From the NCBI GenBank assembly GCA_009885805.1, contig VFJZ01000028.1:62001-126000 (forward strand): DNA of 64,000 nucleotides. Direction: 5' to 3'. The notes beneath the pieces were generated by a model. That model was given only the letters and a program-made list of their open reading frames with translations. It was not told the DNA's origin and did not search any database. Shown in pieces: positions 49,175 through 57,675 of this stretch. The position numbers and the translations under genes are program-made. This DNA is from Actinomycetota bacterium (lineage in GTDB: Bacteria; Actinomycetota; Thermoleophilia; Gaiellales; F1-60-MAGs149). How positions within the stretch are numbered: position 1 is the stretch's first letter; each line of letters begins with the position of its first letter.

Positions 49175-51031
49175 TCACACCCTGAAGGAGACGATCTTCT
49201 TGAGGATCATCGCGCCGAGCGAGATGGCTACCAGCGCGATGACGACGAGCATCCGTCCCGTGCCGGTGTTGAAGAGCGGCGCGATGTAGGAGGGGTTGAT
49301 GGCGACGATCGCGAGCCCCATCAGAAACGGCAGCGCGACGAGCGTGTAGGCGGACATCCGGCCCATCGCGCAGAGCGCCTTGACCTTACGCCGGAACTGC
49401 TGGCGCTGGCGGACGGTGTCCGCGACCTGGTCGAGCAGCTCGGCGAGCGAGCCGCCGACCTGCCGCTGGATGTTGACGCTCATCACGACGAACTCGAAGT
49501 CGATCGAGCCGATCCGCTCGGCCATCGACTGCATCGCATCGTCGTTGGGCCGCCCGAGGCGGACCTCGTTGGCGACGCGCCCGAACTCCTTGCTCGTGGG
49601 CTCGGACCCCTCGCGGATGATGGTCTCGATCGCCTGGTTCCAGGAGTGGCCGGCCTTCAGGGAGGCGGCGATCGCTACCAGCGTGTCCGGTAGTTGGCTG
49701 TCGAACGCCTTGGCCCGTTTGCGGGCCTTCAGCTTGACCCAGACCACCGGCAGCATGAAGCCGACTGCGAACAGGCCCAGCGTAGCGATCGGGAAGATGC
49801 CGGCGAAGCCGGCGGGCATGCCGAGGAGCAGCGCCACACCGAGCTGGATGTAGAACAACTCGGCGGTGCGCAGGGGCAGATCGGCGCGCTCGATCAGGCC
49901 GGCCATCTTCTTCCAGAACTGCAGCCCGCCGAGGACCCGCTCGGTCGAGCGGCCCAGGCGGATGTGAACGGGCACCCGCTCGCTGCCGTCATCGGCGTCT
50001 TTCACCCGCCGTGAGAACTCGGTGTAGCTCTCGAGCTGGTGGGCGACGGTGCGATGCGGGCGGGGCCGGAAGATGATCAGGACGCCGACCAGGACGAGCA
50101 GGAAGGCGCCGCCGGCGACCGCGAAGGGCGACCAGCTGGAACGCGTGATGGACTCCGGCACGACGCCGGTCGCCGTCTGCAGCACGGCGGGGGCGCCGGC
50201 GTCGTAGCCCGTCTTCGCCTCCGCGCCATCCGCCGCGACGACGAGGTCGACGCGCTCGGCCTCGCTGGTGCGCCAGGTGAGGATGTAGGTCTTGGCGATC
50301 TCGTCCGCGACGGCCCGGTAGACGTCGGTCAGGCCCTCCTTGGAGGAGTCGCGGAACGATCCGCCCGTGGCGCCCGCGAGGCGGCGCAGCGGGTCCGGGT
50401 CGAACTGCGTCGACTCGAGGGCGATCGGGTACACGGCGACCTGTGCTGCGGTGGCCGCCGTGGCGACGTCCTCGATGGTCGCGAGCGACGACGAGTCGCG
50501 ACCATCCGTGAGGACGACGAGGATGCGGCGGGCGGTGGCGGGCGCGCTCTGCAGTTCGGCGACGCCGAGCTTCAGCGCATCGTGGAGCGCCGTGCCCTTG
50601 ACAGAGTCCGTCTTCAGGCCTTCGATCGTCGTTGCCAGCGCGCCGCGATCGGACGTCAACGGCTGAGCCATCAGTGCGGTGCGGCCGAAGTTGACGATCG
50701 CCACCCGGTCGTCGCCCTTGACGCTGCCGAGGAACTCGCCGGCGGCCGCCAGCGCCGCTCGCAGCGGCGTGCCCTTCATGGAGCCGGACGTGTCGATCGC
50801 GAGGACAATCGCGGCGTTGCCGTCGGGCGCGGCGACCTCGAGGGCGCCGATCGGGCGACCGTTCTCCGAGACCGTGATCGTCGGCGTCTTGCCCGGCGCC
50901 GGCGGGTCGGCGGTCACGACGGCGCGTACCAGCGGCAGCCGGGTGGTGTCGAGCCCGCGGACGATGACGTCGCCCGCCGCGGCCGGCGCGACCACGATCG
51001 CGATCGCCACTGCGACCAGCAGTTGCCGCAT
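49175..51031 (-). CDS. tadB: VWA domain-TadB fusion protein
   Basis: This 618-residue protein joins two modules. Residues 1-20 are a signal peptide. A beta-rich segment follows, then a von Willebrand factor A domain (about 75-250) with a complete MIDAS site (Asp80, Ser82, Ser84 in 'AIDTSGSMKGT'; Thr148; Asp176 in 'LTDGRDSS'). A membrane helix (about 302-321) leads to a TadB-type T2SSF half (about 380-618) with 'LIERADLPLRTAELFYIQLG', 'SLKAGHSWNQAIETIIREGS' and 'NIQRQVGGSLAELLDQVADT'. An external adhesion- or metal-dependent protein-binding domain is thus physically tied to the pilus motor platform. The ATG overlaps the tadA stop (TGATG). Confidence 0.93.
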   Translation of the reverse strand: MRQLLVAVAIAIVVAPAAAGDVIVRGLDTTRLPLVRAVVTADPPAPGKTPTITVSENGRPIGALEVAAPDGNAAIVLAIDTSGSMKGTPLRAALAAAGEFLGSVKGDDRVAIVNFGRTALMAQPLTSDRGALATTIEGLKTDSVKGTALHDALKLGVAELQSAPATARRILVVLTDGRDSSSLATIEDVATAATAAQVAVYPIALESTQFDPDPLRRLAGATGGSFRDSSKEGLTDVYRAVADEIAKTYILTWRTSEAERVDLVVAADGAEAKTGYDAGAPAVLQTATGVVPESITRSSWSPFAVAGGAFLLVLVGVLIIFRPRPHRTVAHQLESYTEFSRRVKDADDGSERVPVHIRLGRSTERVLGGLQFWKKMAGLIERADLPLRTAELFYIQLGVALLLGMPAGFAGIFPIATLGLFAVGFMLPVVWVKLKARKRAKAFDSQLPDTLVAIAASLKAGHSWNQAIETIIREGSEPTSKEFGRVANEVRLGRPNDDAMQSMAERIGSIDFEFVVMSVNIQRQVGGSLAELLDQVADTVRQRQQFRRKVKALCAMGRMSAYTLVALPFLMGLAIVAINPSYIAPLFNTGTGRMLVVIALVAISLGAMILKKIVSFRV

Positions 51032-52461
51032 CAGGACGCCTGCCTGCGGAACGCCTGGCTCGGCCCGGTCGGACGGTCGGCATCGAGCTGGAAGAACTGC
51101 GCCGGCAGAGCAACGCCGTTCGACGACAGCTTGTTCAGGAACTGCGGCTTGATGCCGGTGCAGAGGAGCGGCCCGAGCAGCCGGTTGCCCGTGTGCGCCG
51201 TCTCCTCGCGGTCCTCGACCGGCTTCGCCGTGAAGATGTCCTGCATCGTCACGACCTCGGACTCCATCCGCAGCACCTCCGTGATGTGCGTGATGCGCCG
51301 GGAGCCGTCGACGAGCCGCGAGACCTGCACGATCAGGTCGAACGCCGCCGACGCCTGCTCGCGGATCGCCCGTAGCGGCAGGTCGACGCCGGCGGTCAGG
51401 ACGAGCGTCTCCACGCGGCTCATCGCGTCGCGCGGCGTGTTCGCGTGAATCGTTGTCAGCGAGCCGTCGTGGCCCGTGTTCATCGCCTGCAGCATGTCGA
51501 CCGTCTCGGGTCCGCGGCACTCGCCGACGATGATGCGGTCGGGCCGCATGCGCAGGGTGTTGCGGACGAGGTCGCGGATCGCGACCTGGCCCTTCCCCTC
51601 GATGTTGGCGGGCCGGGTCTCGAGCGTGATCACGTGCTCCTGCGAGAGCTGCAGCTCGGCGGCGTCCTCGACGGTGATGATTCGCTCACCCTCGGGGATG
51701 GCGGAGCTCATGACGTTGAGCGTCGTCGTCTTCCCCGAGCCGGTACCGCCGGAGATGAGGATGTTCAGCTTGCCGCGGACGCAGGCCTCCAGGAACTGGC
51801 CGGACTTCGGCGTCAGCGTGCCGAACTTGATCAGGTCCGCCATCTGGAACGGGTCCTTGCGGAACTTCCGGATCGTCAGAGCCGGGCCCTTGATCGACAG
51901 GGGCGCGATGATCGCGTTGACGCGGGAGCCGTCAGGCAGGCGCGCGTCGACCATCGGCGACGCCTCGTCGATGCGTCGGCCGATGCGGGAGATGATCTTG
52001 TCGATGATCCGCAGCAGGTGTGAGTCGTCGACGAACTGTGCGTTCGTGACGGTCAGCTTGCCGCGGCGCTCGATGTAGATCTTGTGCGGTCCGTTGACCA
52101 TGATCTCGGTCACGGTCTCGTCGCGGAGAAATGGCTCGAGTGGGCCGTAGCCGAGGATGTCGTCCGTGATCTCACGCGTCACCTGCGCGCGTTCCTGTCG
52201 CGTCAGCGGCGTCTTGTCGACTGCGAGCGCCTCCGCGACCGACTCGCCGACGCGTTCGGCGAGCTCGCGGTCATTGGAGTTCGTGGTCGAAAAGAGCCGC
52301 GGGCCGAGGCGGGTGATGACCTCGTGGTGGACGCGGGACTTGAGCTCGGCATATGGATCGACGGCACGCTCGGAGGCCGGGGTCTCGCGCGTGTCCGCCA
52401 TTGCCGACTGCTGGGCCGCGTCATCGTTCCGGCCCGACTGGATCCGGCTCTGGAGCGACAT
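51031..52461 (-). CDS. tadA: Tad pilus assembly ATPase TadA/CpaF
   Basis: This 476-residue secretion ATPase powers pilus assembly and retraction. The N-terminal region is variable. The N-terminal sensor block is 'GYGPLEPFLRDETVTEIMVN'. Walker A is 'ISGGTGSGKTTTLNV' (from 237), the Asp box 'TVEDAAELQL', Walker B 'RIIVGECRGPE' (309-319), and 'NTGHDGSLTTIHANTPRDA' carries the His box. Residues after 440 are a short Pro/Gln-rich tail. It lies between tadZ (1 bp gap) and the VWA-TadB gene. Confidence 0.95.
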   Translation of the reverse strand: MSLQSRIQSGRNDDAAQQSAMADTRETPASERAVDPYAELKSRVHHEVITRLGPRLFSTTNSNDRELAERVGESVAEALAVDKTPLTRQERAQVTREITDDILGYGPLEPFLRDETVTEIMVNGPHKIYIERRGKLTVTNAQFVDDSHLLRIIDKIISRIGRRIDEASPMVDARLPDGSRVNAIIAPLSIKGPALTIRKFRKDPFQMADLIKFGTLTPKSGQFLEACVRGKLNILISGGTGSGKTTTLNVMSSAIPEGERIITVEDAAELQLSQEHVITLETRPANIEGKGQVAIRDLVRNTLRMRPDRIIVGECRGPETVDMLQAMNTGHDGSLTTIHANTPRDAMSRVETLVLTAGVDLPLRAIREQASAAFDLIVQVSRLVDGSRRITHITEVLRMESEVVTMQDIFTAKPVEDREETAHTGNRLLGPLLCTGIKPQFLNKLSSNGVALPAQFFQLDADRPTGPSQAFRRQAS

Positions 52462-52462
52462 C

Positions 52463-53698
52463 TCACGCCGCCTTTCGCAGCTTCATACCCGGCCTGCGGA
52501 CGTGGGCGCTGCCGCGCCCAGCCTTGACGGGCGCGGCGCCGTGGTCGCCCTTGCCCTCGAAGAACGCCCCGGCCATGTCGCCGATCACCTTCGACACGCC
52601 CGAGCGAGGTGCCGACATCGGCACGGGAACGCCCCGGTTGACGGCGGTGCCGACATCGCGGTCGCCCGGGATCTCGAACATCGCCTTCAGGTCGAGCGCC
52701 TTCTCGACCTCTCGGCGATCGAGTTCCGCCTTCGACATGCCGTGGTTGATGATGAGGTTGATGCGGTCCTTCGGGTAGTGCAGAAGGCTCAGCGTCTGCA
52801 GCGTCAACTTGACGTTCTTCACCGCCGGGATGTCCAGCGTGCTCACGAGCAGCAGCCGATCGGTGCGATCGAGGGTTGCGAGCGTCGTCGCCTGGAAGAA
52901 CGCGGGCGTGTCGACGACGATCGCGTCGTAGGTCTCCTTGGCGACGTCGAGCAGGCGGCCGACGCGATCCTCGGCGACCAGTTCGGCGTCCTCCGGACGC
53001 ACCGGGGCGGGCACGACGTCCACGCCCGACGGGTGCGACGTGACGTAGCCGGCCAGTTTCTCCGGATCGAGCTCGCCGGTCGTCATGACGAGGTCGTAGA
53101 TCGTCTTCTCCGGCTCGACGCCCATCATGATCGCGACGTCGCCGAACTGCAGGTCGAGGTCGATCAGCAGCACGCGTCGCCCGGACTTGCGGGCGATCTG
53201 GGTCGCGAGGGAGGTGGCAAGCACCGTCTTGCCGACGCCGCCCTTGGGCGAGAAGACGGTCAGCACGCGTCCCTCGGCGGTCGACGTGCGTAGCTGGGAC
53301 GGCGTCAGGCCGCCGCGCGTCGCGGCGAGCTGGCACGTCTTCTTGATCGTGAAGACGAGCGCGTCGGTCAGTTGCGGCAGCATCACGACGTCGGCGATGC
53401 CGTTGGCGAGCGCCTCGTGCAGCAGCGACGCCGCACCGCCCGACGTGACGAGGATGATCGGTGCGGCCGTCGCATGGCGGACGGCGTCGACCTCGGCCAC
53501 GGGCAGCCGATCGCCACGGGCGGTGCCGTGCAGGATCACCTGCGCGCCGCTCGAGGCGAGCTTCTGGTCGGCCTTCCCGGGCTCGACGGCGGTGCCGACG
53601 ATCTCGATGTCGGGGTGGTTCTGGAGCGCCTGCCGGACCTCGGCGAGACCGGCGCAGGCGCCCGTGATGAAGATCTTGATGGCGGTGTTGTCGCTCAT
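52463..53698 (-). CDS. cpaE: Tad pilus localisation ATPase TadZ/CpaE
   Basis: This 411-residue protein has an N-terminal atypical receiver-like domain (about 1-125, 'IKIFITGACAGLAEVRQALQ') and a ParA/MinD-type ATPase domain. The deviant Walker A is 'VFSPKGGVGKTVLATSLATQ', the following Asp block 'LLIDLDLQFGDVAIMMG', and the DxP block 'YDAIVVDTPAFFQA'. TadZ proteins mark the cell position where Tad pili assemble. The start overlaps the stop of cpaB (ATGA). Confidence 0.92.
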   Translation of the reverse strand: MSDNTAIKIFITGACAGLAEVRQALQNHPDIEIVGTAVEPGKADQKLASSGAQVILHGTARGDRLPVAEVDAVRHATAAPIILVTSGGAASLLHEALANGIADVVMLPQLTDALVFTIKKTCQLAATRGGLTPSQLRTSTAEGRVLTVFSPKGGVGKTVLATSLATQIARKSGRRVLLIDLDLQFGDVAIMMGVEPEKTIYDLVMTTGELDPEKLAGYVTSHPSGVDVVPAPVRPEDAELVAEDRVGRLLDVAKETYDAIVVDTPAFFQATTLATLDRTDRLLLVSTLDIPAVKNVKLTLQTLSLLHYPKDRINLIINHGMSKAELDRREVEKALDLKAMFEIPGDRDVGTAVNRGVPVPMSAPRSGVSKVIGDMAGAFFEGKGDHGAAPVKAGRGSAHVRRPGMKLRKAA

Positions 53699-54546
53699 CC
53701 TGCAGCCGCCGGAATGAGCAGTCTGCGCGCCTCGTCGACCTTCTTCTTCAGCTCTTCGGGCGACTCGCCGTCGGCGATCATCGATTCGATCGTCTCGATC
53801 GTCAGCGGCATGTCCTGTGCCTGCGACTCGGGCGGCCGCACGACGAACCAGAGCCCTGCAGCGTCCGGGTTGGTCTGCGTGAAGACGAGCTTCGCGGCGT
53901 CGGCCTGCGAGACGGCGAGCATGACCTGCATCAACTCCTCGCCGGCACCCTTGGCGAGGCCGCCGCTCTTCTCGGTCGAGATCTCAGGGACCTCGAGTAC
54001 ACGCACCTTCGTCAGGAGGCGCCGGGTGAAGTAGCGATCGTTGCCGCCGTTCAGTCCGCTCTCGGCCACTTCAAGCACCGGCTTGCTGAAGTCCTTGACC
54101 CTGATCGTCACGAACAGATCGACGAAGTCGCCTGCCCGCACCTGGCCGAGCACGCCACTGGCCGAGTCGACGCTGACGCGGACGCCGCGCTCCGTCTTGT
54201 CCAGTTGCAGCGAGGCGGCCTGGGTGGTGGATGTGCCGAACGAGGCGGCGACGACCTGCTGGCCGGCGAAGACCGTCTGCGTCGCGATCTTGCCGTCGAG
54301 ACCGGCGGTCGTCGCGATCGCGCCCGGCGACTTGTCGTCGACGAGGACCGAGCTGAGCTGCATCGCGCCGGCGGCGTCGGCCGCGGGGGTGCCGGCGGGG
54401 ATGTCGCGGGTCGCGACCATCACGTCCACGCGCTTCTGTCCGCGCGTCACGGATTGGCGGAAGCTCGTCGTGTAGACGAGCACCACCGCGGCTGCGGCGA
54501 TCGCCATGATCAGCGCGATCGCGATGTTGCGGACGTTATAGGTCAC
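53695..54546 (-). CDS. cpaB: Tad pilus assembly protein CpaB/RcpC (SAF domain)
   Basis: This 283-residue protein has an N-terminal membrane anchor ('IAIALIMAIAAAAVVLVYTT'), a SAF domain ('VDVMVATRDIPAGTPAADAA') and the RcpC/CpaB domain ('GVRVSVDSASGVLGQVRAGD', 'FVDLFVTIRV'). The acidic C-terminus is coiled-coil-like ('ESPEELKKKVDEARRLL'). In diderms CpaB works with the secretin; in this presumably monoderm host it would act in the cell wall zone. The upstream 107 bases include an AT-richer stretch that probably holds its promoter. Confidence 0.9.
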   Translation of the reverse strand: MTYNVRNIAIALIMAIAAAAVVLVYTTSFRQSVTRGQKRVDVMVATRDIPAGTPAADAAGAMQLSSVLVDDKSPGAIATTAGLDGKIATQTVFAGQQVVAASFGTSTTQAASLQLDKTERGVRVSVDSASGVLGQVRAGDFVDLFVTIRVKDFSKPVLEVAESGLNGGNDRYFTRRLLTKVRVLEVPEISTEKSGGLAKGAGEELMQVMLAVSQADAAKLVFTQTNPDAAGLWFVVRPPESQAQDMPLTIETIESMIADGESPEELKKKVDEARRLLIPAAAG

Positions 54547-54653
54547 GAAGGGGCCCCTTTCAGGGTCGAATCCACTTGTCCCGGCATTGCAAACGGTCTA
54601 ATGTGATCTATCGACGCTTTGTGTCTCGATCGTGAACGGAGGTTCCGGTACGT

Positions 54654-55094
54654 TCACTCCGCTCGCATCACGGTCAACGATGTGAGTGTCCCGCTCTTGA
54701 CCGCCCAGCCGAGGATCGAGACGGCGTACGGGTACGTGACGCTCACCTGGATCGGGTCGCCCTGGTTCCAGGTGCCGCTCTGCGACGAGACCGCCACGCC
54801 GAGGTTGCCCTGGTTGAGAGCGGAGGCGGCGGTTCGGGCGGCCGTCGTACCGGCCGAGACCATTCCGGCCTGCCCGGCACTGCGGTTGACGACGGCACGC
54901 CGGGCGCCCTCGCGGGCGGCATCCGTGACTGCGATGTAGTTCATCCAGATGACGCCGAAGTTGGCGATTGCGAGAAGCAGCACGATCAGGAGGTTGGCGA
55001 CGATCGCGAACTCCACCAGGGCTTGACCCCGCTGCTTCCTCCGGTTCCAGCGATGCATTCCTTCCGCATCGGCGGGTGTTCGTGGGCCGGCCAT
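54654..55094 (-). CDS. tadE: TadE-like pseudopilin
   Basis: This 146-residue protein is read from ATG 55094, or 134 residues from ATG 55058, which has an AAGGA directly before it. The TadE motif 'RGQALVEFAIVANLLIVLLL' gives a type IV-like prepilin N-terminus, followed by 'YIAVTDAAREGARRAVVNRS', the conserved 'daareGAR' block. TadE pseudopilins are needed for Flp pilus assembly. A hairpin at 55120-55147 lies between it and the flp gene, so its expression probably depends on partial read-through or its own promoter. Confidence 0.9.
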   Translation of the reverse strand: MAGPRTPADAEGMHRWNRRKQRGQALVEFAIVANLLIVLLLAIANFGVIWMNYIAVTDAAREGARRAVVNRSAGQAGMVSAGTTAARTAASALNQGNLGVAVSSQSGTWNQGDPIQVSVTYPYAVSILGWAVKSGTLTSLTVMRAE

Positions 55095-55119
55095 CCCCCG
55101 CCTGGGTGGGACGAAACGA

Positions 55120-55147
55120 CGAAGGCCCCGCCGGAGCGGGGCCTTCG
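55120..55147 (-). terminator. Terminator after flp pilin gene
   Basis: A perfect 11-bp stem (55120-55130 with 55137-55147) has a 6-base loop and starts 26 bases after the flp stop in the direction of transcription. Its position between the major pilin and tadE fits partial termination that would keep pilin mRNA more abundant than tadE. Confidence 0.7.
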
Positions 55148-55173
55148 CCATGGAGAAGAGTGCGTTCCCGGGA

Positions 55174-55344
55174 TTACGGGAGGATGCCGGTGACGGCGTC
55201 GAGCGCGCCGCCGATGCCCGTCGACAGGGCCGTCAGCGAAGCGATGATGACGACGGTGATGACCGCCAGGACGACTGCGTACTCCGCCATCGTCTGTCCG
55301 CGCTGCTCGCTGAGCCGAGCGATGAGATTCTTGATCTGAGCCAT
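55174..55344 (-). CDS. flp: Flp/Fap-type pilin, copy 1
   Basis: This 56-residue prepilin is the subunit of Tad pili. The leader ends with the cleavage site in '[20 protein letters not shown]' (Glu at +5, Tyr at +6, the Flp signature). A single hydrophobic helix and a short Gly/Thr-rich end follow. The ATG 55344 is preceded, 11 bases upstream, by GGAAGGGGG. A terminator follows. A second pilin gene lies at 57112-57297 beyond folD. Confidence 0.92.
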   Translation of the reverse strand: MAQIKNLIARLSEQRGQTMAEYAVVLAVITVVIIASLTALSTGIGGALDAVTGILP

Positions 55345-55433
55345 AGTTACTGCACCCCCTTCCTTCCCATTGAATTCCTTCCAATGCATCGGGGACGACG
55401 GCGGCTCCGCCGACCCCCGTTCGGGGTAACGTC

Positions 55434-56288
55434 ATGGTCATGACGAACCTGATCGATGGCAAGGCGGTCGCGGCGCTCGTCCGCGGCGAGGTTGCGGAGC
55501 GCGTGCGCGCGCTCCGAGAGCGGACGGGAGCGCAGTGCGGCCTGGCCACGGTGATGGTCGGCGATGACCCCGCCTCCGCGGTGTACGTCGGCAACAAGCA
55601 CCGTGCCTGCCACGAGGCCGGCATGGCCTCGTTCGACATCCACCTCCCGGCCGACATCGACCAGGCGGGCCTGCACGCGAGGATCGACGAGGTCTGCGCC
55701 GACGACCGGATCCACGGGATGATCGTGCAGCTGCCGCTCCCGGCGCATCTCGACGAGGATGCCGCGCTCGATCGGATCCTGTACGTGAAGGACGCCGATG
55801 GCCTCACCCCGGCGGCGCAGGGGCGGTTGGCGACGCTGCGGCCCGGCCCGCGGCCAGCGACCCCGAACGGCGTGGTCGAACTGCTCCGCCGTCACGACGT
55901 CGAGCTTCGCGGCGCCCACGCGGTCATCGTCGGACGCTCGGAGATCGTCGGCAAGCCGCAGGCGCACCTCCTGCTCGAGCAGGACTGCACGGTGACGATC
56001 TGTCACTCGCGAACTCGTGACCTGCCGTCGATCACGCGCCTGGCCGACATCCTCGTTGCGGCCGTCGGTCGTCCGCAGATGCTGACGGACGAGCACGTGC
56101 GGCCCGGAGCGGTGGTGATCGACGTCGGTATCAACCGCACCGACAGCGGGCTCGTCGGCGACGTCGACTTCGCGCGCGTCCAGCCGATCGCCGGCCTGAT
56201 CACTCCCGTTCCCGGCGGCGTCGGGCCGATGACGATCGCGATGCTGCTGAAGAACTGCATCGACGCGGCCGAGGCGGCCGCTGGCTGA
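55434..56288 (+). CDS. folD: Methylenetetrahydrofolate dehydrogenase/cyclohydrolase
   Basis: This 284-residue bifunctional FolD interconverts methylene-, methenyl- and formyl-THF. The catalytic Lys is in 'YVGNKHRACHEAGMA' (YxxxK). 'IVQLPLPAHLDEDAALDRIL' and 'VKDADGLTP' are the substrate blocks, 'VIVGRSEIVGKPQAHLLLEQ' the NADP site (usual 'RSnIVGkP'), and 'TPVPGGVGPMTIAMLL' the C-terminal signature. ATG 55440 is an alternative start. It is oriented opposite to the two flp genes that flank it and converges with the membrane protein gene at 56289. Confidence 0.94.
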   Translation: MVMTNLIDGKAVAALVRGEVAERVRALRERTGAQCGLATVMVGDDPASAVYVGNKHRACHEAGMASFDIHLPADIDQAGLHARIDEVCADDRIHGMIVQLPLPAHLDEDAALDRILYVKDADGLTPAAQGRLATLRPGPRPATPNGVVELLRRHDVELRGAHAVIVGRSEIVGKPQAHLLLEQDCTVTICHSRTRDLPSITRLADILVAAVGRPQMLTDEHVRPGAVVIDVGINRTDSGLVGDVDFARVQPIAGLITPVPGGVGPMTIAMLLKNCIDAAEAAAG

Positions 56289-56978
56289 TCAGCCCCGGAC
56301 GAGCAGCCGAGCGAGGGCGCCGAGCGCACCGACCGGACCCGGTCCGGGGACCGGTGGCGAACCGTCGCTCACCGCCCGCTCCGCGAGGGCGACGAGCGCG
56401 GCGGCGAGGAGCGTGAAGCCGACGAGCTCGACCGATTCCTCGGCCAGCACGAGCAGCACCTCTCCGGCCGGGACGCTCTCGCCCTCGAATCGGGTCGACA
56501 GCGCCTCGATCGCCGGAACGACCAGAAGTAACAGGAGTCCGACCCGGATTCGCCGACGCTGGCCCGGAGCGGGATGCCGTAGCGCGACGGCCGCCAGCGC
56601 CGCCGCCACGGCAAGCGCGATCGGCAGGTAGGCGACCGGCCAGAGAACGCGCTCGGAGACGTCGGCGAGGCGCGGCAGGTGCTGCGCCCAGGCGCCCAGC
56701 AGTTCGTGCGACGTCGTCGTCTCGTCGGCGGACAGCCAGACGAGTGCGACACCCGCGAGGAGGACGCCGCGGTCACGCCAGACTCGACCGGCGACGATAC
56801 CGCCGAGGCCGCCCGTCAGGAGCAGGGTCGCGGCCACCCACGTCGGAACGTTCGCCTCCTCGTCAAGGTCGAACATCCGGTCGGCATCGGTGCCGAGCCG
56901 GGTGACGATGTAGGCGACGACCAGCAGCGCGGTGGCGGCGAGGCCGACGCGCAGGACGAGGCGACTCGCGTTCTCCAC
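56289..56978 (-). CDS. Polytopic membrane protein of unknown function
   Basis: This 229-residue protein has about six membrane segments. It begins 'RLVLRVGLAATALLVVAYIV'; an acidic loop 'DADRMFDLDEEANVPTWVAA' follows the first segment. The block 'VWLSADETTTSHELLGAW' (DE...HE) between segments three and four resembles a metal or substrate site. I do not recognise a family. Its stop abuts the folD stop. Confidence 0.6.
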   Translation of the reverse strand: MENASRLVLRVGLAATALLVVAYIVTRLGTDADRMFDLDEEANVPTWVAATLLLTGGLGGIVAGRVWRDRGVLLAGVALVWLSADETTTSHELLGAWAQHLPRLADVSERVLWPVAYLPIALAVAAALAAVALRHPAPGQRRRIRVGLLLLLVVPAIEALSTRFEGESVPAGEVLLVLAEESVELVGFTLLAAALVALAERAVSDGSPPVPGPGPVGALGALARLLVRG

Positions 56979-57007
56979 CGTCTCACCATAGTCGCCGGCG
57001 TGTCGCC

Positions 57008-57020
57008 GGTGCCTGGCACC
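57008..57020. repeat. GGTGCCTGGCACC palindrome
   Basis: A perfect 13-base palindrome (odd centre) lies between the membrane protein start and the flp2 terminator. A related core lies in the leuS terminator hairpin (41733-41743), and a different palindrome family at 22996-23038. Such GGTGCC/GGCACC and GGGGCC/GGCCCC palindromes look like dispersed intergenic elements. Confidence 0.55.
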
Positions 57021-57033
57021 AGTGCGACAGGTC

Positions 57034-57064
57034 GAGGGGCCCCGCCCCGGAGGCGGAGCCCCTC
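57034..57064 (-). terminator. Terminator after flp2
   Basis: A 13-bp stem (57034-57046 with 57052-57064, one mismatch) has a 5-base loop and lies 48 bases after the flp2 stop in its direction of transcription. It closely resembles the terminator after flp1 (both centred on GGCCCCGCC-like sequence), suggesting the two pilin units arose by duplication. Confidence 0.65.
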
Positions 57065-57111
57065 TCGCGTGCCGGGACGGCGGACGCGTTCTCGAAGAGG
57101 ACCGATAAGAT

Positions 57112-57297
57112 TCAGACGAGCCCGTCGATCAACGACGAGACCGTTTCGATGCCGCTACCGATGGCCGTCGAGAGGCCAGTGATCGCGGCGAGAACGCCCA
57201 CCACGATGACCGCGAGCACGATTGCGTACTCGGCCATCGTCTGGCCCGCTTGCGGGCCGCCGCGGCACGCGTGCTCTCGAATCAGCTCGCGCACCAT
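57112..57297 (-). CDS. flp: Flp/Fap-type pilin, copy 2
   Basis: This 61-residue prepilin starts at ATG 57297, preceded by AGGGGAGAG. The cleavage region is '[20 protein letters not shown]' and the helix continues '[20 protein letters not shown]'. It shares the QTMAEYA-VLAV core with copy 1 but has a longer, more charged leader. It stands alone with its own terminator. It may be a minor or condition-specific pilin. Confidence 0.9.
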   Translation of the reverse strand: MVRELIREHACRGGPQAGQTMAEYAIVLAVIVVGVLAAITGLSTAIGSGIETVSSLIDGLV

Positions 57298-57385
57298 CTC
57301 TCCCCTTTCGTACCGCCTGTCCTTAGGTCGGCTCGAAGCGGCTCGCGGTGCATCCCCCGCCAGGGTGGCGCACTACGATTCGGCC

Positions 57386-57673
57386 ATGGCGCTGTCCGAC
57401 TCCGACGTCCGCCACGTTGCGCGGCTCGCGCGCCTCGGCCTGCACGAGGACGAGGTCGCGCCGCTGCGGGCGGAACTCGAGACGATCCTCCAGCACGTCT
57501 CGGCGATCGCCGAACTCGACCTCGCCGGCGTGCCGGTGACGAGCCACCCGCTCGAACTCGTGAACGTCCTCGCGGACGACATCCCGATCGCCTGCGCGAC
57601 GCGCGACGACGCGCTCGCGAACGCGCCGGATCGCGCCGGCGACGGCTTCCGCGTCCCGCCGATCGGCGCCTGA
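57386..57673 (+). CDS. gatC: Asp-tRNA(Asn)/Glu-tRNA(Gln) amidotransferase subunit C
   Basis: This 95-residue GatC bridges GatA and GatB. '[20 protein letters not shown]' and '[20 protein letters not shown]' are the family's N-terminal pattern ('v..ia.LarL.l.e.E...'). The tail '[17 protein letters not shown]' is the conserved 'll.nAP.....f.VP'. It is followed 2 bp later by gatA, in the standard gatCAB order. Confidence 0.94.
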   Translation: MALSDSDVRHVARLARLGLHEDEVAPLRAELETILQHVSAIAELDLAGVPVTSHPLELVNVLADDIPIACATRDDALANAPDRAGDGFRVPPIGA

Positions 57674-57675
57674 CG

